From an uncultured Alphaproteobacteria bacterium (lineage in GTDB: Bacteria; Pseudomonadota; Alphaproteobacteria; Rs-D84): 34,896 nt of DNA. The translations under genes and the position numbers were made by a program. The notes below the pieces were generated by a model that was not told where the DNA came from, ran no database searches, and saw only the letters and a list, made by a program, of their open reading frames with translations. This document shows positions 1 through 8,768 of the stretch, in pieces. Within the stretch, counting starts at the first letter, position 1. Every line of letters starts with the position of its first letter. Location: positions 1 through 34,896 of the forward strand of contig CALCGS010000031.1 of assembly GCA_937901165.1 (NCBI GenBank). Reading direction: 5' to 3'.

Positions 1-103
1 ATTGCCCCGCAATATCGTCATTATAAACGTCATCAGCAATTGCAGACAATGTTGTAATCGCCATTATCATTCCCGATGTCAGGAATATTTTTTTATAAAA
101 CAT
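1..103 (-). CDS. Secreted protein, 5' end only
   Basis: Thirty-four codons are visible before the window edge. The peptide begins MFYKKIFLTSGMIMAITTLS and continues to a likely signal-peptidase I site after SAIA, followed by an acidic stretch (DDVYNDD). A strong Shine-Dalgarno sequence (AAAGGGGG) lies just upstream of the ATG, and a good promoter sits at 148-177. This supports an exported periplasmic or outer-membrane protein. The mature part is outside the window, so no family can be named. Confidence 0.75.
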   Translation of the reverse strand, partial: MFYKKIFLTSGMIMAITTLSAIADDVYNDDIAGQ

Positions 104-147
104 TGATTTTTCCCCCTTTCCTTGGTGCTTTTTTTTCCTATGTAAAT

Positions 148-177
148 AGTGTAGCAAAAACCTTAGTTTTTGTCCAA
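148..177 (-). promoter_or_regulatory. Sigma70-type promoter for the secreted protein
   Basis: On the minus strand TTGGAC and TACACT are separated by 18 bases. TG lies one base before the -10 box (extended -10). It is placed about 45 bases upstream of the start codon at 103. Confidence 0.55.
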
Positions 178-368
178 CCCTTTTTTTGATAAATTTTCAT
201 TTTTATAAAATTGTTATTTTATCCTGGATTTCTGCACTATCTGGCGATTTTTATAAACTTATCAAAATTGCCCCAGGGGGTACAAAAAAACCAAGTTTTT
301 TTATATATTAAATCGTTGAAACCATTGTATTTTTTGGTGCTTTTTTATAATAAAATAAATTATAATAT

Positions 369-395
369 AAAAAATCCGCCATTTTGGCGGAAATT
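369..395 (-). terminator. Rho-independent terminator after the antiporter gene
   Basis: A 6-bp stem TCCGCC/GGCGGA with a 5-base loop is followed on the minus strand by six T residues. It begins right after the stop codon at 396. The remaining bases 178-368 are very A+T rich and show no convincing gene. Confidence 0.8.
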
Positions 396-2108
396 TTATT
401 TTCTGTCTTCGTGGGAAATGTCGTTATTCAAACCCCGATAATTATCAGAACGCATTTCGCCCAATAGATTTTCTATTTGAGAATCACTGATTCCTAAATA
501 TTCCAGTAATCCGTACGACAAGAAAAATGATGATTCTATTGTTTCAGGGAAAACCTTAGTCGCACCGAATTTCATCAATTCTGTGGAATCTGATAAATTA
601 CGCGCACGGGCAAATATTTTCATACGCGGACTTACTATTTTTATTGTTTGTATCGCACGCGTTGCAGTATCAACATTATCCAATGCAATAACCGCCGCAC
701 GTGTTTTCGATGAACCCAATCCAAATTCATGCAAGACTTCTAAATTTGTAACATCCCCATATACTGTGTTATATCCACGTTCACGTCCCAACATAACAGA
801 ACTGACACTGCTGTCAATGGCGATATACGGTATGTTTTTTGCGCGCAATAATTTTGCAACAATTTGTCCAACCCGACCAAAACCACATATCAAAACAACA
901 GGTGCATCACCATTTGATTTTTTCAAGTTAGATGTGTTTGTAAATCTAGATAAATAACCATTGCGTTGCAACGCATCATATATCGCAATCAATATTGGTG
1001 TCAGCATAATGGATAATACAATTACAGCAATCAATATTTCTTGGTCAATTACTGGGATTGCATCAATTCCATTTGTTCGCATCATTTGCAACATCAATAG
1101 TCCAAATTCACCACCCTGGGCCAATAATAATGATATAAAAAATGAATCAGATACAGATGTATGACGCACGCGACAAACCATAAATATCGCAAAAAACTTT
1201 ATAGCAACCAAAACCAGTACGCCAGCCAATACAAAATACCATTTATCCAGTAATAATGGTAAGTTTATTCCCATTCCTAAAACAATAAAGAAAAATGCCA
1301 AGAATAATGTTGCATACGGACTTATTTCCGCAGATATTTGATGACGGTATATTGTTTCAGACATCAGCATACCCGCCAAAAATGCCCCAAGTCCAGTTGG
1401 CAAACCCAACCAATTCATTACAACCGACCATAATACTATGTTTAATAATATGGTAAGTAAAAATGCTTCTTTGGATTTTAATTTAGAAACCTGACGTAAT
1501 AAAGGATTCAATATAAAACGTCCAACAATTACAATGCCAACAATCAACACCAACGACAAAACCAAAACATCAACCAATGTCGCCCCCAGATTAAATGATT
1601 TTCCAGCAAATACAGGCAACATCGCAAGTAATGGAACAGATAATAAATCTTGGAATAACAAAACAGAAAAACTTTGACGACCAACACAAGTATTTAACTG
1701 ATTCCGGGATGTCAATAATTGTAAATCTTCGGATGTACTGGACATTGCAAGCAACAATGAAACCATTACCGCCCCCATTACCCCCCACGATGTAAATTCA
1801 AATAAAAACGGAAACAACATTACAGCAACCATTAAAACCTGAGCCGCACCAAATCCAACAACCGTCTTACGCATTGTCCACAGACGCGATAAACTTATTC
1901 CCAAACCAATACTGAACCACAAAAATAAAATTCCCAAATCACCCAACATTTGCCACGCACTATTCAATTCAAATAAATTTAGTACATACGGTCCAGATAA
2001 TAATCCAGCCAATAAAAACGCAACCAGCGCACCAATTTTGGCAATTCTAAACAAAAAAACCAATGCAAATATAATTGCTAAAAATAATAATACAGATAGT
2101 GTTGTCAT
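396..2108 (-). CDS. Kef-type monovalent cation:proton antiporter with TrkA-N domain (CPA2)
   Basis: The 570-residue protein has a Na+/H+ exchanger membrane domain of about 12 helices (residues 3-380). Its conserved FQDLLSVPLL segment lies near residue 152 and AQGGEFGLL near 330. A cytoplasmic TrkA-N/RCK NAD-binding domain follows from about 402, with the Rossmann motif GFGRVG at 409-414. Proteins of this family export K+ in exchange for H+, often gated by nucleotides or glutathione conjugates; gating here is not testable from sequence. Length is close to E. coli KefB/KefC (about 600). The gene has its own promoter inside the 3' end of rsmA, a GAGGAG-type ribosome site and its own terminator, so it can be expressed apart from the upstream operon. 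Confidence 0.9.
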   Translation of the reverse strand: MTTLSVLLFLAIIFALVFLFRIAKIGALVAFLLAGLLSGPYVLNLFELNSAWQMLGDLGILFLWFSIGLGISLSRLWTMRKTVVGFGAAQVLMVAVMLFPFLFEFTSWGVMGAVMVSLLLAMSSTSEDLQLLTSRNQLNTCVGRQSFSVLLFQDLLSVPLLAMLPVFAGKSFNLGATLVDVLVLSLVLIVGIVIVGRFILNPLLRQVSKLKSKEAFLLTILLNIVLWSVVMNWLGLPTGLGAFLAGMLMSETIYRHQISAEISPYATLFLAFFFIVLGMGINLPLLLDKWYFVLAGVLVLVAIKFFAIFMVCRVRHTSVSDSFFISLLLAQGGEFGLLMLQMMRTNGIDAIPVIDQEILIAVIVLSIMLTPILIAIYDALQRNGYLSRFTNTSNLKKSNGDAPVVLICGFGRVGQIVAKLLRAKNIPYIAIDSSVSSVMLGRERGYNTVYGDVTNLEVLHEFGLGSSKTRAAVIALDNVDTATRAIQTIKIVSPRMKIFARARNLSDSTELMKFGATKVFPETIESSFFLSYGLLEYLGISDSQIENLLGEMRSDNYRGLNNDISHEDRK

Positions 2109-2141
2109 GATGTGGGCCCTCTCTCTCCTCTGTTCAAAAAT

Positions 2142-2171
2142 AGTATAGTAAATTTATAAAACCTATATCAA
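2142..2171 (-). promoter_or_regulatory. Promoter of the Kef-type antiporter gene
   Basis: TTGATA and TATACT on the minus strand are separated by 18 bases. The -35 box overlaps the last codons and stop of rsmA. Confidence 0.6.
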
Positions 2172-2990
2172 CAATTTTTTTGCAAGTTCTATAAATTTGT
2201 CAGGCGATAAATTTTCAGCACGTTCTGTTCCGCTTAAACCAAATTCAGTCCAATCAACATTTGGTATTATTCCGCGTATCATTTTACGACGCGTGCCAAA
2301 TAATTTAGATGTTATTTTTTCTATGTTTGAAATGTCAGATATGCGGTTTATTTTTTCCTGGTTCGGTATCAACTGAACAACCGCAGATTGAACCTTGGGC
2401 ATTGGCGAAAATGCAGTGTTTGGAACATTAAATAAAATCCGCGCATCTGTTAGCAAAGATGCCAATACAGATAACCGTCCATAACTGGGCGAATTTTCAG
2501 TTGCAACGATTCTATCTGCAACCTCGCGCTGAAACATTAATGTTAACGATTTTATTTTTTCGCCATTTGCAATTTTATGCAACCAATTTATCAATAATTC
2601 CGTACCAACATTATATGGTAAATTTGAACATATTGAATATTCATTTATACCAAATTTCGAAAAATCAACACGCAACGCATCATCGTATATTACCGTCAAC
2701 CTGTTATTTGATGCATCTATTATTTGTGATAAAATTTTATTGGCATCAGTATCTTTTTCTATGGCAACAACACGACATGCCCCAGACATCAATAATGCCC
2801 GTGTAAGCCCACCAGGACCGGGTCCAACCTCTATCACTGGAACACTATCAATATCAGGAACACTGCGAGCAATACGACATGTTAAATTCAAATCAAATAA
2901 AAAATTTTGACCGAATTTTTTCTTGGCACACATTCCAGATTCATGCAACATCACAGATACAGGTGGTAAATTTTTTACATCATCAATCAT
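2163..2990 (-). CDS. rsmA: 16S rRNA dimethyladenosine transferase RsmA (KsgA)
   Basis: This 275-residue enzyme is of the family that dimethylates the two adjacent adenosines in helix 45 of 16S rRNA during late 30S assembly, using S-adenosylmethionine. Visible motifs are the N-terminal KKFGQNFLFD, the SAM-binding VIEVGPGPGGLTRALL (motif I), the acidic VAIEKD and the catalytic SNLPYN (motif IV). The C-terminal helical domain (PMPKVQSAVV onward) is intact and the length is normal. The start codon overlaps the recR stop by four bases (ATGA), indicating translational coupling. It is the last gene of the pyk-dacA-like-recR-rsmA run. Confidence 0.97.
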   Translation of the reverse strand: MIDDVKNLPPVSVMLHESGMCAKKKFGQNFLFDLNLTCRIARSVPDIDSVPVIEVGPGPGGLTRALLMSGACRVVAIEKDTDANKILSQIIDASNNRLTVIYDDALRVDFSKFGINEYSICSNLPYNVGTELLINWLHKIANGEKIKSLTLMFQREVADRIVATENSPSYGRLSVLASLLTDARILFNVPNTAFSPMPKVQSAVVQLIPNQEKINRISDISNIEKITSKLFGTRRKMIRGIIPNVDWTEFGLSGTERAENLSPDKFIELAKKLLI

Positions 2991-3580
2991 AATTTTTTAC
3001 GCCCCCCAAACGCCAAACTTAAAGTGCCATCGTCCAAATAATCCAAATCACCACCCAAAGGTACCCCAGATGCCAATTCAGTAAATGTTATGCCCCTATC
3101 ATCACCAATACACGCAATAACATAATTTGCAGTTGTTTTTCCTTCGATGGTGTTCGGTAGTGCAAATATTATTTCAGATATTTTTTCTGTATCAATACGA
3201 TTTATCAATTCTGATATATTCAAATCATCCGGCGTTATTCCATTTGTACCCGACAAAAGCCCACCAATAATATGATAACGACCACGAAAAACATTTGATT
3301 TTTCTAAAGTCCAAACGTCCGACATATCACGCACAACGCATAATACGCCAATATTGCGCGATTCATCCGAACAAAATTCACACACATCACCGTCAGTCAA
3401 AACACCACATATACCACAAGGATGAATTGTTTGCGATGTTGTAAGCAATGCATTCGCCAATAATTCTGCACGACCTGTTTTATCCTGTAATAATGCAAGA
3501 ACTATTCTGCTGGCCGCACGAGAACCGACACGTGGCAATTTTGCAAATAACTTTACTAATTTTTCTATCTGTGAATTCAT
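2987..3580 (-). CDS. recR: Recombination mediator RecR
   Basis: The 197-residue protein has the N-terminal helix-hairpin-helix region (KLPRVGSRAASRIVL), a C4 zinc finger (CGIC ... CEFC) and a Toprim domain starting at GVLCVVRDMSDVW. The RGRYHIIGGLLSG segment is typical of RecR. RecR acts with RecO (and RecF) to load RecA on SSB-coated gapped DNA. It is usually next to dnaX-ybaB; here it lies between a DD-carboxypeptidase gene (13-base gap) and rsmA (4-base overlap). It ends in TGA, showing that TGA is a stop in this genome. Confidence 0.97.
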   Translation of the reverse strand: MNSQIEKLVKLFAKLPRVGSRAASRIVLALLQDKTGRAELLANALLTTSQTIHPCGICGVLTDGDVCEFCSDESRNIGVLCVVRDMSDVWTLEKSNVFRGRYHIIGGLLSGTNGITPDDLNISELINRIDTEKISEIIFALPNTIEGKTTANYVIACIGDDRGITFTELASGVPLGGDLDYLDDGTLSLAFGGRKKL

Positions 3581-3593
3581 AAAAATTTACCGT

Positions 3594-4727
3594 TTAATGA
3601 AATATAAAACTATCTATGCCAACATTTCCAGCATTTATTTTTAATTTATTTGCCTGTTCTGATGATATACCGTACAACCGTACACGATATAAAGAATTCG
3701 CCTGTTCTATGGTTGGAGTAACACCCAAAGATTTTTTTACATTATCAACCTGACGCAAAGCAGCATCATAAGATGAAAATGCACCAAACTGAATTCCAGT
3801 CCCCCCAGTTGTTTTTTGGGCAGTTTTTATTTCAACTGTTTGTTTCATACCAGGTGTTTCAGTATGTTTTACCATCGGCTTGTTTTCATTTATACCAACC
3901 GGCGTTTTTACCACAATAGAATCCGAACCATCCGCAAGTATTTTGAAACCACGATTTAACATATTTGTTGCAACAGACGCACGCACATCCTTGTCCTGGG
4001 CACCCATAACAACCGCAACCAAGTGATGATTATCACGAATTGCCGTTGCCACCAAAGAATATTTTGATTTATTTGTAAAACCTGTCTTCATACCGTCGCA
4101 TCCCGCATACGAAGACAGCAAACGATTCCCATTTGTATATGTTTTTCCATCGTATGTCCAAGACTTTATACCAAAATATTTCCAATATTGCGGAAAGTGT
4201 TTATACACCGCCATTGACATCAATGCAATATCACGTGCGGTTGATAAATGGTCATCATTAGGCAACCCAGACGAATTTTCAAAATTCGTATTCGACAGAC
4301 CAATTTCTGACGCGACACGTGTCATTAACTCTGCAAAGTTTCCCTCTTTACCGCCCTTTAAATTTTCAGCCAACACACGTGCAACATCATTTGCACTATG
4401 CACCGCAACCGCCTTGATTGCATCTTCAACCTTTATTTTACTGCCAGCCTTTAAGCCAAGTTTTACAGGCTCAGCATTTGCAGCACTTTGCGAAACAATT
4501 AAATAATCGTCCAAGTGCAACCTGTTATGTTCCAGTGCATCAAATGTTAAATACAATGTCATTATTTTTGTTAAACTGGCCGGATAATTTGATACATTAG
4601 AATTTTCAGAATATAAAACACGACCACTATCCATATCGGCAACCAGCGCAGCACGATAAGGTGCACCGTACGCAAATGCACATACAAAAAAAAACGGCAA
4701 AATAAATAATATTTTTCTCACTTTCAT
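3594..4727 (-). CDS. D-alanyl-D-alanine carboxypeptidase (PBP5/6-like) with C-terminal SPOR domain
   Basis: A 377-residue exported penicillin-binding protein. A signal peptide of about 21 residues (ends AYGA) precedes a serine-type transpeptidase-like domain. All three catalytic motifs are present: S51-L-T-K54 (SxxK), S111-A-N113 (SxN) and K214-T-G216 (KTG). The family removes the terminal D-Ala from peptidoglycan stem peptides in the periplasm. Instead of the amphipathic membrane anchor of E. coli PBP5, the C-terminus (about 309-377, beginning GIQFGAF) matches a SPOR domain. Such domains bind denuded glycan at the septum, suggesting a division-associated role. Fusion to SPOR is known in Alphaproteobacteria. 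Confidence 0.93.
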   Translation of the reverse strand: MKVRKILFILPFFFVCAFAYGAPYRAALVADMDSGRVLYSENSNVSNYPASLTKIMTLYLTFDALEHNRLHLDDYLIVSQSAANAEPVKLGLKAGSKIKVEDAIKAVAVHSANDVARVLAENLKGGKEGNFAELMTRVASEIGLSNTNFENSSGLPNDDHLSTARDIALMSMAVYKHFPQYWKYFGIKSWTYDGKTYTNGNRLLSSYAGCDGMKTGFTNKSKYSLVATAIRDNHHLVAVVMGAQDKDVRASVATNMLNRGFKILADGSDSIVVKTPVGINENKPMVKHTETPGMKQTVEIKTAQKTTGGTGIQFGAFSSYDAALRQVDNVKKSLGVTPTIEQANSLYRVRLYGISSEQANKLKINAGNVGIDSFIFH

Positions 4728-4774
4728 AACGTATTTTATGTTAGCGAAAAAATCATTTGCCGGTCAATATATTT

Positions 4775-6145
4775 TTAACAACAAGAACGCAAACTTATTT
4801 TTCCATCATCAACTATGACAACCAACCCCATATTGATTCCAAACCTATGTGCCGCGCCAAAACCATCACGCATACCAAATAATTCAGGGTCATATATCGT
4901 TGTCACCCCGCGAACCAAACACAACTGATTCGCAACAGTCGAATCACGACAAACCGATATTATTGGAATATCAGGACGACGACACGCAATTTCTGTGGTT
5001 GCAATACCATCCTTGTCAAAAACAACAATCGCAGACGCCTTGTTCAAATATGCCATAGACGAAACAGAACGCGACCAATTATTTTCAGGCACATTTTCCA
5101 TACGCGACCAATCATACGGATTTGCAATCGTGTCCGCGTCAGCATAAGATAAAATTTTTGCCATTGTATCTATAACATGAACAGGATTTACACCAATTGT
5201 TGTTTCTTCGGATGTCATTGTTGAATCAGCACGCAAATAAGCCGCATTTGCAACATCTGATATTTCTGCACGTGTTGGAAATTCACCGTCAACCATAGAT
5301 GCCAACATTTGTGTTGCCATTATAACAGGTTTGTTTAATTGTCTGCACACACGTATTATATTACGCGATATCGCAGGCACTTGTTCAAACGGCATTTCAA
5401 CCGCCAAATCACCACGCGCAATCATTATACCATCAGCCACAGATGCAATTTCAGCAATATGTTCAACAGCATGCGGACGTTCTATTTTTGCAATTATTTT
5501 AATTGGATGCGATGTACGTGCATTTATAAAATCACGAACATACGATATATCATCCGCAGACTGAACAAATGACACCGCAACCCAATCAGGATTTTTTGTT
5601 ATTGCATATTCTAAATCTTGCCTATCTTTGTCAGTTAAAACAGGTGCATCAACAAATGTATCAGGCAAATTAAATCCACGACGCGACCATATTTCAGTAC
5701 CACGAACAACAGTTGCAACTATTTTATTTGGATGCGCATCTATCACCTGCATTTCTATTTTGCCATCATTTAACAATATTCTATCACCAGATTTTAGAGA
5801 TTGTATAACATCAGGATGTGGTAATTGAACACGCGTCGAATCACCAGGTGTTTCATCGTTATCAAAAGTAAAAGTTTGACCAATTACAAGTTTATATTTA
5901 TCTTCGGTTCTGAAATTACCGATACGATGTTTTGGCCCCTGCAAATCAATAATTATTGATACAGGCATTTGTAATTTTTGTGATACAGAACGAATTAAAT
6001 CAATCTTGGCACCTTGAACATCACCGGTATCATGACTAAAATTCAAACGAAATGCGTTTACACCCCCCATTATCATTTTTGTGATTGTTTCTTTGTTTTC
6101 TGATTTTGGCCCAATAGATGCCGTTATTTTTGTGTATTTATACAT
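4775..6145 (-). CDS. pyk: Pyruvate kinase
   Basis: The enzyme converts phosphoenolpyruvate and ADP to pyruvate and ATP, the last step of glycolysis. Family signatures are TKITASIGPKS at the N-terminus, the active-site segment IIAKIERPHAVEHI followed by MIARGDLAVE, and VIMATQML. It is 456 residues from the ATG at 6145, slightly shorter than E. coli enzymes (about 470-480), with a compact C-terminal regulatory domain. An in-frame GTG three codons earlier is possible. I prefer the ATG because the N-terminus then matches the family and the AAGGA further upstream is too distant for either start to be favoured by it. It heads the run with dacA-like, recR and rsmA. Confidence 0.95.
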   Translation of the reverse strand: MYKYTKITASIGPKSENKETITKMIMGGVNAFRLNFSHDTGDVQGAKIDLIRSVSQKLQMPVSIIIDLQGPKHRIGNFRTEDKYKLVIGQTFTFDNDETPGDSTRVQLPHPDVIQSLKSGDRILLNDGKIEMQVIDAHPNKIVATVVRGTEIWSRRGFNLPDTFVDAPVLTDKDRQDLEYAITKNPDWVAVSFVQSADDISYVRDFINARTSHPIKIIAKIERPHAVEHIAEIASVADGIMIARGDLAVEMPFEQVPAISRNIIRVCRQLNKPVIMATQMLASMVDGEFPTRAEISDVANAAYLRADSTMTSEETTIGVNPVHVIDTMAKILSYADADTIANPYDWSRMENVPENNWSRSVSSMAYLNKASAIVVFDKDGIATTEIACRRPDIPIISVCRDSTVANQLCLVRGVTTIYDPELFGMRDGFGAAHRFGINMGLVVIVDDGKISLRSCC

Positions 6146-6160
6146 TTCTTTCACTTTTGG

Positions 6161-6188
6161 TTGATTTTTCCTTTTTATGGTATATCAT
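6161..6188 (+). promoter_or_regulatory. Possible gapR promoter
   Basis: TTGATT and TATCAT are separated by 16 bases. This overlaps the pyk promoter on the other strand, so the two divergent promoters would share DNA. The -10 match is modest. Confidence 0.35.
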
Positions 6189-6207
6189 ATTATCAAAGGT
6201 TTAACAA
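6179..6207 (-). promoter_or_regulatory. Likely pyk promoter
   Basis: TTGTTA and TATACC on the minus strand are separated by 17 bases, about 35 bases upstream of the pyk start. Confidence 0.45.
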
Positions 6208-6220
6208 GGGGAAATAATAT

Positions 6221-6469
6221 ATGAAAAACGCAAATCATGGTGCTATTGACAACCAACAATTAATTTCTATTATTGAACGTATTGAAAAATTAAACGAAGA
6301 AACCGCTAATATTGCTGCCGATATCAAGGAAATTTATAGCGAAGCAAAATCTGCCGGATATGACCCAAAGTATATCAGACAAATGATACGTTTAAGAAAG
6401 TTGGACCCAGATGAATTAGACGAAGCGGACGAATTAACAAAAATGTATCGTGATGCTTTGGGTATATAA
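6221..6469 (+). CDS. gapR: GapR family nucleoid protein (DUF2312)
   Basis: The 82-residue protein matches the DUF2312/GapR family. It has an N-terminal coiled-coil (IERIEKLNEETANIAADIKE) and the conserved segment AKSAGYDPKYIRQMIRLRKL. In Caulobacter GapR clamps overtwisted, A+T-rich DNA ahead of replication and transcription machinery and assists topoisomerases. The family is largely alphaproteobacterial and is a useful taxonomic pointer. A strong ribosome site (AAGGGGA) lies 8 bases upstream of the ATG. It is five bases from the next gene and probably co-transcribed with it. Confidence 0.93.
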   Translation: MKNANHGAIDNQQLISIIERIEKLNEETANIAADIKEIYSEAKSAGYDPKYIRQMIRLRKLDPDELDEADELTKMYRDALGI

Positions 6470-6474
6470 TTTTT

Positions 6475-6789
6475 ATGAAAAAATTCACAAAAAACATTGA
6501 AGATTTTAACTGCGCCAATTGTGGCGCAGTTGTTCATGGCAACGGTTATACAAACCATTGTCCAAAATGCCTATGGTCAAAGCATGTTGATAATAATCCT
6601 GGGGATAGGATGTCCGAATGTTGTGGTATGATGAAGCCAATATCCGCCATGCCTGATGGTGATAGGTATATAATTATTCACAAATGTACAAAATGTGGCA
6701 AAACAATTCGCCAACATACCAGCCCAGACGATAACATTGATGAAATTATAAAAATAAGTGCAGATTCTGGCTTTATTTTTGGGAAATAA
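6475..6789 (+). CDS. RNHCP domain zinc-binding protein
   Basis: A 104-residue protein with paired cysteines throughout: CANC near residue 14, the family-defining NHCPKCLWSKHVD near 31-43, PGDR, SECCGMMKPI and a final CTKCGK. These are the conserved blocks of the RNHCP family, small predicted zinc-ribbon proteins of unknown function. It sits between gapR (5-base gap) and comEC (17-base gap) on the same strand and probably shares their transcript. The acidic C-terminus (DDNIDEIIK) is less conserved. A nucleic-acid role is plausible for a zinc ribbon but not shown. Confidence 0.85.
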   Translation: MKKFTKNIEDFNCANCGAVVHGNGYTNHCPKCLWSKHVDNNPGDRMSECCGMMKPISAMPDGDRYIIIHKCTKCGKTIRQHTSPDDNIDEIIKISADSGFIFGK

Positions 6790-6806
6790 ATTTCTATACT
6801 TTTTAT

Positions 6807-8768
6807 ATGATAAAGTTCCTTAAACAGCAATTTGATAATTTTTTATTGTGGTTGCCTTTGTTGTTTTCTTTTGGTGCAACGATTTATTTTGTATTACCAA
6901 CAGAACCCACAATACCATATCCTATTTTACTGTCTTGTATTTTTGGAATTCTGTTATTTATCAAACACGTAAATATATTTTTCAAAGTGCCAATCGCGGT
7001 TTTATTTGGATTTGTTTATACAATCGCTTTTACACACTGTGTTCAAACCCCAATGCTTAAACACGATTTACGTGACATAAATTTTACAGGAAATATCAAA
7101 AATATCGAATTTCATAATGATAAAGTTAGATATATTGTGGAAATTGCCCCTGACGAACTGGATATGGATACCACAAAACCAGTAAAAGTAAGAATTAGTG
7201 GCGATGCTAAATCTGAAATAAATGTTGGTGATACTGTAAATTTCAATGCCGCACTGTTTCAAATATCTGGCCCAGAAACAGTTGGTGCTTTTGATTTTGC
7301 ACGTTGGGCTTACTTTCACAAAATAACCGCTACAGGTTATGTCAAAGATTACAATATTGTAAATGAATCAACGAATACATCTTTTGAAAAAATACGCGAA
7401 AATGTGCATAACAAATCAAAATCTTTTTTAACAGATGGTTTAGTGTTGGGGTATAAAAACAGCCTGAGCCCGCAAGACCAACAAATTTGGACAACCGCAG
7501 GTGTTGGACACGTTTGGTCAATCAGCGGATTTCATATGACGTTGGTTGGCGGATGGCTGATTATATTATTTTATTCTATTTTTAGATGCATTCCATACAT
7601 AACAAAACGAATACCTGCAAAAATTCCAGCAATGATTTGTGCGTGGATTGGATTACTGGTTTATGTTTTATTATCAGGTATTGGTGTTGCAACAATCAGA
7701 GCATTTATTATGACGAGTTTAGTGTTTGTCGCACTATTTATCGGCAGAAAATCTTTTTCTTTACGGAATATTTCTATTGCTTTTCTTGTGCTATTTTTAT
7801 TTAACCCAAGTTTTATTTCACAGGCAGGTTTCCAATTATCTTTTGCGGCTATTTTTGGAATTGTTTGGTTTTGGAACAATAAAAATAATATGGGAAAAAG
7901 TTTCTTAAATACAATTTACAAAACTTTGATGACAACTTTGATTGCGACATTATTTACAATGCCATTTATAATTTCTAATTTTAATAGTTTGCCAATTTAT
8001 GGGATTGTTGGAAATTTAATTTTATTACCTATATTTTCAATTCTTATTATGCCGATTGTTATTATCGGAACTATTTTTGCGTTATTATTTAATCAAAACT
8101 TTTTACTAAATATTGCAGAATATGTTTACAATTTTTCTTTTGATATTGCTAAATTTATTTCTGGGTTGCCGTCCGCAAATTTAACATTTCCATACATAAA
8201 TAATAGTGCAATATTTTTCTTTGTTTTTGCTTTGGCATGTTTGATTTTTATTATCCCAATCAAAGATTCTAAATCTTTTATTTATAAAAACGCAAATTTA
8301 TACGCTTGTATTATATTTTCTGTTATTGGAATCGGTATAATTGTAGCAACAGACAAACCTGTATTTTATGCAACACCAGACCACGAATTAGTTGGTTTCG
8401 TTTTTAACGGAAAATTAGAATTTAATAAAGCAAAGGCATCTAATCATTATTTTGCTTTTGATGCTTTTAGAAAATTAAACAATGAAAAACCCAGCGAAAC
8501 AAATATTCGACATAAATGTAAAAAAGGTGTTTGTATTTATAAATCTGATAATTTTACTTTGGCGTATATTCAAAAATTTGTTCCATTACAAAATAATATT
8601 GTTGAATTATGTAATGACGATAATATAAATTACATAGTTTCTTATTTTGATATTCAATCTGAAAAATGCAACCACAAAATATTACGCGATGGATTTGTAA
8701 TCTATAAAAATAAACATATTAAATACGTACAAAAAAATCGAATTTGGTTTAGTAATCAGCCCGAATAA
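6807..8768 (+). CDS. comEC: ComEC/Rec2 family DNA-uptake channel, without metallo-beta-lactamase domain
   Basis: The 653-residue membrane protein has an N-terminal DUF4131-like part (two or three helices, then an OB-like beta region to about 160). The competence domain follows, with the hallmark HVWSISGFHM near residue 234 and several helices up to about 520. ComEC forms the inner-membrane channel for single-stranded DNA during natural transformation. Full-length members end in a metallo-beta-lactamase-like nuclease domain with an HxHxDH motif. Here the last 130 residues after the final helix are hydrophilic and contain no such motif. The gene ends tail-to-tail with truA, overlapping it by 20 bases. 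ComF is also in the window, but no pilus genes are seen. Confidence 0.9.
   Translation: MIKFLKQQFDNFLLWLPLLFSFGATIYFVLPTEPTIPYPILLSCIFGILLFIKHVNIFFKVPIAVLFGFVYTIAFTHCVQTPMLKHDLRDINFTGNIKNIEFHNDKVRYIVEIAPDELDMDTTKPVKVRISGDAKSEINVGDTVNFNAALFQISGPETVGAFDFARWAYFHKITATGYVKDYNIVNESTNTSFEKIRENVHNKSKSFLTDGLVLGYKNSLSPQDQQIWTTAGVGHVWSISGFHMTLVGGWLIILFYSIFRCIPYITKRIPAKIPAMICAWIGLLVYVLLSGIGVATIRAFIMTSLVFVALFIGRKSFSLRNISIAFLVLFLFNPSFISQAGFQLSFAAIFGIVWFWNNKNNMGKSFLNTIYKTLMTTLIATLFTMPFIISNFNSLPIYGIVGNLILLPIFSILIMPIVIIGTIFALLFNQNFLLNIAEYVYNFSFDIAKFISGLPSANLTFPYINNSAIFFFVFALACLIFIIPIKDSKSFIYKNANLYACIIFSVIGIGIIVATDKPVFYATPDHELVGFVFNGKLEFNKAKASNHYFAFDAFRKLNNEKPSETNIRHKCKKGVCIYKSDNFTLAYIQKFVPLQNNIVELCNDDNINYIVSYFDIQSEKCNHKILRDGFVIYKNKHIKYVQKNRIWFSNQPE

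Noticed and set aside
211..441. 76-codon plus-strand frame near the left end
   Set aside because: It overlaps the antiporter gene end and its terminator, has no ribosome site, and its composition is that of A+T-rich spacer.
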